Positions 56,920 through 64,000 of a stretch of DNA of 64,000 nt are shown here, in pieces. The first letter of the stretch is position 1. The number at the start of each line of letters is the position of its first letter. The notes under the pieces are model-generated. The model was not told the origin of the DNA. It was given only the letters and a program-made list of their open reading frames with translations, and made no database searches. The position numbers were made by a program, and so were the translations under genes. This DNA comes from Eupeodes corollae. Taxonomy: Eukaryota > Arthropoda > Insecta > Diptera > Syrphidae. Where the stretch lies: positions 303,364,485 to 303,428,484 of the forward strand of contig NC_079147.1 in NCBI RefSeq assembly GCF_945859685.1, given 5' to 3'.

Positions 56920-58200
56920 CACGGTGATTTTTTAAGAGCTTGAGAACTTTTAAAAAAAAAAAAACGCATAAAATTTGCAAAATCTCATCGATTCTTTATT
57001 TCAAATGTTAGATTGGTCCATGACATTTACTTTTTGAAGATAATTTCATTTAAATGTTGACCGCACCTGCGTCTTAGGTGGTCCATTCGGAAAGTCCAAT
57101 TTTGGGTAACTTTTTCGAGCATTTCGGCCGGAATAGCCCGAATTTCTTCGGAAATTTTGTCTTCCAAAGCTGGAATAGTTGCTGGCTTATTTGTGTAGAC
57201 TTTAGACTTGACGTAGCCCCACAAAAAATAGTCTAAAGGCGTCAAATCGCATGATCTTGGTGGCCAACTTACCGGTCCATTCCTTGAGATGAATTGTTCT
57301 CCGAAGTTTTCCCTCAAAATGGCCATAGAATCGCGAGCTGTGTGGCATGTAGCGCCATCTTGTTGAAACCACATGTCAACCAAGTTCATTTCTTCCATTT
57401 TTGGCAACAAAAAGTTTTTTAGCATTGAACGATAGCGATCGCAGCATCTTTGAAAAAATACGGTCCAATGATTCCACCAGCGTACAAACCACACCAAACA
57501 GGGCATTTTTCGAGATGCATGGGCAGTTCTTGAACGGCTTCTGGTTGCTCTTCACTCCAAATGCGGCAATTTTGCTTATTTACGTAGCCATTCAACCAGA
57601 AATGAGCCTCATCGCTGAACAAAATTTGTGGATAAAAAAGCGGATTTTATGCCAACTTTTCTAGGGCCCGTTCACTGAAAATTCGACGTTGTGGCAGATC
57701 GTTCGGCTTCAGTTCTTGCACGAGCTGTATTTTATACGGTTTTACACCAAGATCTTTGCGTAAAATCTTCCATGTGGTCGAATAACACAAACCCAATTGC
57801 TGCGAACGGCGACGAATCGACATTTCACGGTCTTCAGCAACACTCTCAGAAACAGACGCAATATTCTCTTCTGTACGCACTGTACGCATTCGTGTGGTTG
57901 GTTTAATGTCCAATAAAGTAAATTGAGTGCGAAACTTGGTCACAATCGCATTAATTGTTTGCTCACTTGGTCGATTATGTAGACCATAAATCGGACGTAA
58001 AGCGCGAAACACATTTCGAACCGAGCACTGATTTTGGTAATAAAATTCAATGATTTGCAAGCGTTGCTCGTTAGTAAGTCTATTCATGATGAAATGTCAA
58101 AGCATACTGAGCATCTTTGTCTTTGACACCATGTCTGAAATCCCGCGTGATCTGTCAAATACTAATGCATGAAAATCCTAACCTCAAAAAAATCACCCTT
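56920..58200 (-). mobile_element. DD41D mariner (rosa-like), nearly intact
   Basis: 1281 bp flanked by TA (56918-56919, 58201-58202). The terminal inverted repeats share GGTGATTTTTT and imperfect matches over about 28 bp. It carries one transposase gene on the minus strand. It was inserted into the piggyBac between the DISDQM region and its Cys-rich C-terminus. Its frame is much better preserved than that of other mariners here, so it is the youngest of them. Confidence 0.9.
57027..58087 (-). pseudogene. DD41D mariner transposase, one stop and one frameshift
   Basis: The start codon at 58085-58087 gives MNRLTNEQRLQIIEFYYQNQ, the helix-turn-helix N-terminus. Linker YSTTWKILRKDLGVKPYKIQ and LVQELKPNDLPQRRIFSERA follow. 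An in-frame TAA lies at 57647-57649. After it FSDEAHFWLNGYVNKQNCRI has the first catalytic Asp, then WCGLYAGGIIGPYFFKD. A frameshift near 57430-57450 leads to VDMWFQQDGATCHTARDSM (second Asp) and WPPRSCDLTPLDYFLWGYVK (third Asp). Exactly 41 residues separate the last two Asp by my count, the DD41D spacing of rosa-type mariners. Otherwise full length, about 345 codons. Confidence 0.85.
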
Positions 58201-58202
58201 TA

Positions 58203-58430
58203 TAAGGAGAATAAGAACTGCTCAATTTAAGAGTTCAGAAAATTGAATTGCGAAGCTTTGTGTAACCCTGTCTTGAAAGCACATGCATCCACAGTTAAGG
58301 AAACTGAAAGCAGGGGTTCCAGAAATAGGAAAATAAGAAAACGCTGTGTAGATTGCTATAGCAATATTAGCGAAAGGGAAGGCAGAAACGCTGCTGTCTA
58401 GAAGAAAAAAAAGGTCACAATTTTTTGTGG
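58203..58430 (+). pseudogene. piggyBac transposase, C-terminal Cys-rich end
   Basis: Reads CNPVLKAHASTVKETESRGS, then RNRKIRKRCVDCYSNISERE and GRNAA before a stop, the start of the Cys-rich C-terminal domain of piggyBac transposases. Later cysteines are lost. Confidence 0.65.
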
Positions 58431-58661
58431 TACGTGCGATATAATCCTCCTTAATGTTAAGATTGCTTTAGCAAGCATCAAATCATAATGTACACATTTT
58501 TTACAATCATTCAAAGTGAATTCTAGTTTATTGTTTATATTATTAAATTTTTTCTATTTTTTTTTCAATACCAACCACCAAAAAATGGATACATTTCGGC
58601 AAAACTGTAAAAGAGTACAAGTTGTGCCCGCCTGAGGGTCACACGGCAGTGAACGAGTTAA

Positions 58662-59576
58662 GAGGTTAGGGTTAAGAACTTTACAGGATTTTTCTTATGA
58701 GTGTTTAAATAAGTGTTGTACTTTCAAACTAGTTAGTAAGTAATACATTTATTTACAATAAATTTAATAGCATTATTATACCGGTTTATAATGCTCTTGT
58801 ATAGAAAGTGTGTGTTTAAAAATACGTTTAATTTAAAAATTCAATGAAATTCAATTTAATCTCATTTATCAGTGGTTATTTTTTCAAAATCGTGTTAAAA
58901 ACTGTAAGCGTTTTTGAAATAACAAATTTAAGAAAATATTGTGGTAAGCAATCTAAATATCTGATTAATTATTAGATACAATTACCAGATACAGTGGTCG
59001 ACAAATAATTATAAGCGATTTATTTCTTATGAGATAAGGCTTACAGTCAATCCCTTGAAAAGTTCTAAAATAAATTTAAAATTTGATCTAATAGCTGTCA
59101 GTTTATTTTTTAAATAAGGATTTTATTTAGAACTCACTGCACTTATTTCGTTGGATCTCATTGTAAATTTATTATTAATTAATTTTGGATCAATATAACA
59201 AACTTCTATCAAATATTTCACTACTTTTATTGTACCAAGTAGATTCGTTGACATTATTTTCTGACATTCTATCAATAAATTATATTGAATGTTTATCACT
59301 TAATTCATTTTATCATTTTCTTAATGTCATATATTTTTGATATTATTGTAAAGAAATATTCTAAGAGCTGAGGGCTAATTTTTGGCCTGAAAGGAAACCA
59401 GATGAAAGTAATTTTACAGGTAGACCTAGAGCCGGCAGCAAATTTTGGAAGTGGAGTGATAACCAAAATCTATATGCATGTATGTGTCGATATACGCAAC
59501 ACTATGCCAAATTCAACCGTCTGGCAGGTTTTTTTTTACCCGGTAGCGGGGTTGGGCATTCGAAAATGGTCATTTT
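58662..59576. other. No supported gene
   Basis: A+T-rich flank. 59395-59570 is less A+T-rich and precedes the HINE copy, but is not shared with the flanks of other copies. Confidence 0.4.
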
Positions 59577-60862
59577 TAACTTCCCAAAGGAAGTTATTGT
59601 AATGGGTCCGATTTGTCAAATTGAAAATTTTGACATTTCTCGACGTTTCAAGGTCCCTAGAGTCGAAATAAAAGATTTTTAGAAAGATGTCTGTGCGTGC
59701 GTGTGTACGTACGTTTGTACGTCCGTACGTCCGTACGTCCGTACGTTCGCGACGTTTTTTTCGTCGTCCATAGCTCAAGAACCAGAAGAGATATCAACTT
59801 CAAATAAATTTTGTTATACAGATAATAAGGCAGAAAGATGCAGAAAGGGCTCTCAAGAAAATTGCGTGGGTGTTTTTTTTTTCACTATAGCAGGTTGAAA
59901 AAAAGGTGAAAATTTTGGTTAACCCTAAATATCTTACGAACCAAAAACGCTAGAGACTTGAATTAAATTTTATAAAATATATTGTAACGTGATACCAAAC
60001 AGATATATTTTTTGAAAAAAATCATAACATATATCATATAACGGTTCTTTTTATAAATCAATAAAACTGAAAAAAAAATTTGTCACCTCCAAAATTTTAC
60101 GACTGAAATATGATTTCATCTCTAAAACAATTTTGTGCAACGAAAAATAATGTTTTTGACATCTGATAAAATTTTGACAAAAATTGAATTGACAGTTTTT
60201 ATTACAAAAAATAAAAACCTAAAAAAAAATGTATAAAAGTTGGTAAAAATTGATTTTCGACTCAAATATCTTTTCAAAACTTTGAGATATTGGCTTTAAT
60301 TTACTTTTATATTTCAAAACATCTTGTTGTCAACATTCAGTTAAAGTTTGAAAAAAATCGATTAGACAGTTTTTGTACAAAAAATTAAAAACCGAAAAAA
60401 AAAATTAACAAAAGTTCGTAAAAAATGATTTTCGACTCAAATATCTTTTCAAAACTTTGAGATAATAGATTCTAAGTAATTTTTTCTTATAAGAAATATT
60501 GTTTTCAACATTAGGACAAATTTTGAGAAAAATCGAATTGACAGTTTTTTTACAAAAAATAAAACTCTAAAAAAAACAATACCTACTAAAACTTGGTAAA
60601 AATTTACTTTCGGCTCAAATAGATTTTCAAAAATTAAATATATTTGCATCAAACTTATCTTATTTCACAGAAAATATTGTTTTCAATATTCAGTTATTTT
60701 TATATAAAAATCCAACAGTCCGTTTTTTTCATAAAAAATAAAATCTACAAAAAATAGAGCGCAAATTTGGTAAAAATACATATAGACAAACTTTTAAGCA
60801 AGACAAATCGACAGACAGGATGGGAAGTTATCAGTTTGGGTCGCATCCCAGCCTCTTTTTTT
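59577..60862 (+). mobile_element. HINE/DINE-1-like element, copy 10 (reference copy)
   Basis: 1286 bp. The 5' end TAACTTCCC is followed by CAAAGGAAGTTATTGTAATG; AACTTCC/GGAAGTT can pair. A GTAC/GTCC microsatellite lies at 59703-59752 (GTACGTCCGTACGTCC), like the GTCY-type microsatellite of DINE-1. Five internal units of about 172 bp (GACAGTTTTT tracts near 60190, 60365, 60540) follow. The 3' end has GGATGGGAAGTTATCAG, GGGTCGCATCCCAGCCTC and a T-run. Both ends also share GGAAGTTAT-N5-TGGGTC in direct orientation. No gene. Confidence 0.7.
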
Positions 60863-62099
60863 GATTTTGGGTTCGAAGTGATAACCACTTAAATGGATAT
60901 ATACACAATAGGGGATGGTGCCCTGATGTCAAAAAAGTGTGACAAAAACGTTTTACTTTCAGTCTTCCCCTTGCCAGACGCATTTTAACATATTTAAAAG
61001 AATTTCACAAATTAAATCCTTAATAACTATTTTCCTACTAACCATAACCAAAACAATCATATACCAAAATGTTAGAAAAATTCTCCTGATTGTAAAGGTA
61101 TGTGTTCAAGACGTTTTATTTTCAGCCTTCCACTTGCCAGACGCATTTTAACGCTTTTTAAAAGAATTTTTCAACTTAAATCCTTTAATACGTAGATACC
61201 AATGTGCTTATTGTAGTTCTCAATTCTCTTCCTTACTTGAAAAATAAGGCTGAATATATGGCTGGAAATAGGGAACATTTCTAAGAACTCATAAAGGTAT
61301 GAAAGTATAAAATAAACATTAAAAAAGACATACTAAATCTATCTTTATATTGTTAAGGTTTTAACACATAAAAGAAATGTATCTTAGTTTGGGTCCGACG
61401 CTTTGTGCTGCGCGTTTCTCTTTCACAGCTTTACTGGTTGTGACTACACGCCAAGTTTTTTTTAAGGAAGGAAAAGTGAAATATTTTGAAATTCGTAAGG
61501 GTTCTATAGAATTTCAAAAGGATTTTTCAAAATTCGAACAAACTTTCTTATGTAAGTGAAGAGGACATTCTAAGAATAGAGGAATTTCTTTGAAAAATGT
61601 ATAAAACAACCGCCCTCAAAGTGAATATAAGAATTTCTATACAAAACATATAAGCCGACTTCGAAAACAAATTTCAAACACATTAAAAGTAAGTTAAACA
61701 TTTTTCTTTAAAACCTTAAGCAATTATATCCTTAACCATATTATCTGAAGGTTTTGAAGGTAGTTTATTGCCACCAAATAGAAGCGTCTTACTGCAACAA
61801 ATTAATCGTTGCAACTATATATGCCACATTTGGAAAAGTGCAATATTAAATACAGGGATACAACTTTCCCCATTTCATGGTCAAATTAAAATGGCTCAAC
61901 GGAGTCGTGGCCCAAGCAAATTATTGAAAATTTAATTATCTGTGATGAAAATGATATTGAAGAACACAATATTTCGCAAAATTCTTCTGAAGAATATTTT
62001 TTTTTTATAATTTCAAAATTTCGTTCAATTTTGTGTCATGTGATTCAATAATTTTTTTCTAAATAAAATACAATTGTTTTCTGATTTTTTGATGTATCA
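60863..62099. other. No supported gene
   Basis: A+T-rich. TTCCACTTGCCAGACGCATTTTAAC-like words occur at about 60965-60990 and again at 61127-61152, a short two-copy repeat 162 bp apart. 61377-61559 is a small frame without motifs. Confidence 0.45.
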
Positions 62100-62230
62100 T
62101 TCATGTGGTTATCATTTCGGCCCAAAAAGTTAATTTTCGCGCATTTTGGCAGCCGTCTGGCAAAGGGCCAGGAAGCAACATGGTCTGGGGATACTTCTCT
62201 GGACAGGGAGTAAAGGCTATACTAAAAAAG
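62100..62230 (+). pseudogene. Tc1-like transposase fragment, upstream half
   Basis: The plus strand reads GKGPGSNMVWGYFSGQGVKA, the SVMVWGCFS-type block between the first and second catalytic residues of Tc1 transposases. It breaks off where the palindromic repeats begin. Confidence 0.65.
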
Positions 62231-62249
62231 TCTAAAAAAATGTTCGTGG

Positions 62250-63510
62250 TACGCAAAATCCGGTAGAAAATACCAGCACAAAAACTGGTACAATAGTAGA
62301 GATTTCGTGGTAAATAACTCCAAATTTCATGGTGAAAATCAAAAAACCAGAAATCTGGTAGAATCTAACAAGTACCAGGAGATTTTTTTTTACCAGATTT
62401 CTTGGTATAAAAAAAATGTGGTAAAATACTGTGGGTAAATAACTCCATATTTCGTGATAAAGAAATCTGGTTTCCTGATAAAATTTTTAACAGAAAATTT
62501 TCTGGTAAATGTTACCAGCGTTCTGGTAGAAAGTATTTTTTTCTGGTAAAATGAAGATTATCTGGAATCTGGTAAAGAGAACCCGAAATTAATTTTCTGG
62601 TATATTTTTTCCTGGTAGATAAAATCAGTCTTCTGTTATTTATTACCATAAATATACTGGGAGTCTTAAAATTATCTTTTATCTAGAAAATAAAAGCAGG
62701 AATTTTATTGTCTGGTAAATATTTTCCTCTTAAAAAAACCTGTCTTTTGAATTTTTTTGGAGCATTTCCCCATAAAATTTTAGTACAGTAAACCTATCAA
62801 GCCTTTCCCGCTAAATAATTGTAAGCTACATGGCGCTTCCGATAATTTAATTTAGAGAAAAATTTTCATTCCTTTTTTTTTGTACATATTGATATGAAAA
62901 GTTTTCTTTAGGAATATTACCCATATCTTATGCTTTCTTTTTAGTAGGAGGAATACAATCAAAAATATGCTATGCATAGTTCATAGTTTGGTGGGAAGAG
63001 CTTAATATTCTACCAGAATTCAGCTACATTTTGAGAAAAAAATTCCGGTATATTATACAAGAATTCTAGTACATTTTTAGAAAAAAATATTCCTGGTATA
63101 TATTTTACCGGAATTCTAGTACAATTTTACAAGGAAAAAATCCTGGTATATTCTACCAGAATTCTGATACATTTTTACCAGAAGAAAAAAATATTCCCGG
63201 AATTCTGGTTTATTTTTACCAGGAAAAAAAATGAATTACTTGGTATATGCTACCAGAATTCGGGAACATTTTTAACAGCTAAAAAATATTTCTGGTATAT
63301 TCTAATAGAATTCTGGTACATTTTTACCAGGAGAAAAAAATATTTCTGGTACCTATAAATAAAGTTGCTTTAGATTTGGCCAGAATTCTGGTTCATTTTT
63401 ACCAGGAAGAAAAGAATTACCTGGTATATACTAACAGAACTCTGGTACATTTTTACCAAGAAAAAGATATTCCAGGTTTATTCCCGGTATAATTTTTAAC
63501 AGGAAAGAAA
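62250..63510. repeat. Palindrome-rich CTGGTA/TACCAG repeat array
   Basis: About 1.25 kb in which CTGGTA and TACCAG recur dozens of times. From about 63000 it is organised as diverged tandem units of about 55-70 bp: TACCAGAATTCTGGTACATT, then TTTACCAGGAAAAAAATATT and CCTGGTATATTCTACC. Each unit holds a palindrome (ACCAGAATTCTGGT) and a second inverted pair (ACCAGGAA...TTCCTGGT), so it can fold as serial hairpins. The part at 62250-62720 is more diverged. It sits between two halves of a Tc1-like transposase. Confidence 0.75.
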
Positions 63511-63514
63511 TTAT

Positions 63515-63990
63515 CCTTTCGTGATCATAAAGTTGAGGTGATGGAATGGTAAGCACAGTCTCCTGATCTCAACCTAATAGAGAATATATGCGAGATTGTT
63601 GATCGGAGGATTGTACGCAAAAGGTATAATACTCCAAACGATCTATCACTTTTATCACGAATCTTATTAAGAGTATGCCTAGAAGATGCAGAGCAGTGGT
63701 CAAAAATATTGGTTTCGCCACTAATGTTGATTTAAAATCATGTTCTTAAGTAGATTACTTTAAATAAAGTTGCTTTATGTTTGGGCAGACAGAAACAAAG
63801 TTTTAAAATTGTAATTTATAAGGAGTGAAATATTATTTTTCGATATTTCAAGTTCAAAGAACTTTGAAAACTTTAAAGAAATAAATATATGCATTTTTAA
63901 GTATTTAAACTAAAGAGATTTTTTTTAAGTAAAACATTGGTTTAGTTTTGTCCAACACTGCATCTAATAAAATCCCGATTCTGAAATGTT
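63515..63990 (+). pseudogene. Tc1-like transposase fragment, downstream half
   Basis: Reads HKVEVMEWAQSPDLNLIENI (with a stop in W-AQSP), then CEIVDRRIVRKRYNTPNDLS and EDAEQWSKILVSP, the SPDLNPIE region with the third catalytic Glu context. AAATAAAGTTGCTTTA follows at about 63763. The same word is found inside the array at about 63359. The 3' terminal repeat may be TTGTCCAACACTGC near 63945. Confidence 0.75.
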
Positions 63991-64000
63991 GCTATATTTT

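Larger units (their letters stand above)
53796..58657 (+). mobile_element. piggyBac-like element with nested SINE, LINE and mariner
   Basis: Flanked by TTAA on both sides (53792-53795, 58658-58661). Terminal inverted repeats are CACGATCGCTGCCG on the left and CTCGTTCACTGCCG (reverse complement) on the right. A subterminal word GGTCACACGGCA occurs near both ends (53955 and 58638). Transposase pieces lie at 54100-54905, 56567-56915 and 58203-58430, separated by a SINE that contains a LINE, and by a mariner. If the phospholipase's first exons lie to the right, the whole block is intronic. Confidence 0.85.

Noticed and set aside
1..64000. CRISPR array, operon or bacterial insertion sequences
   Set aside because: No regularly spaced identical repeats with unique spacers and no dense prokaryotic coding; all signals are eukaryotic.

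Overview
The window is eukaryotic nuclear DNA, almost certainly from an insect and most likely a fly (Diptera). It is visibly A+T-rich. It holds two host gene models with introns, and the rest is dense with decayed transposable elements. The fly-like signs are a DD41D mariner transposase, LINE relics of the RTE, CR1/Jockey and R1-like types, a tRNA-derived SINE, and a repeat family built like DINE-1/HINE (helentron-type) elements. I saw no bacterial operons, CRISPR array, rRNA or ordinary tRNA gene.

Host genes: (1) 41700-42540, minus strand, a small two-exon gene for a secreted Gly/Tyr-rich protein. It has a TATA box, an initiator, a signal peptide, a GTGAGT donor, an in-frame second exon and an AATAAA signal. 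(2) 53058-53620, minus strand, the last exon of a group XII-like secreted phospholipase A2. Its upstream exons were not found; a 4.9-kb nested transposon block begins about 175 bp upstream.

Layout: 1-3.9 kb, a hammerhead-ribozyme-like motif in a small repeat complex, a LINE fragment and a perfect 22-bp hairpin. 4.1-5.4 kb, a HINE-like element. 7.7-10.9 kb, a mariner relic broken up by an RTE LINE that is itself hit by a 406-bp MITE. 12.5-15.5 kb, HINE scraps, a SINE and an RTE LINE. 16.9-21.1 kb, a second copy of the same mariner, split by a HINE-like element that was in turn split by a DD41D mariner and a MITE. 22.8-25.6 kb, RTE and mariner relics. 29.5-31.0 kb, an unusual repeat-filled element with degenerate inverted ends. 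34.1-35.3 kb, HINE. 35.9-39.9 kb, LINEs, one holding a young SINE with a perfect 14-bp target duplication and one holding another LINE. 43-50 kb, R1-like LINE, HINE, duplicated mariner blocks, a hAT scrap and a LINE ORF1 with a PHD-like finger. 50.5-53.0 kb, a LINE that abuts the phospholipase gene. 53.8-58.7 kb, a piggyBac containing a SINE (itself containing a LINE) and a DD41D mariner. 59.6-60.9 kb, HINE. 62.1-64.0 kb, a Tc1-like relic whose middle is replaced by about 1.25 kb of palindrome-rich repeats.

Large stretches (5.4-7.7, 10.9-12.5, 15.5-16.9, 21.1-22.8, 25.6-29.4, 31.0-34.1, 39.9-41.7 kb) hold no gene I can support. All family calls rest on reading motifs by eye; no database search was run.
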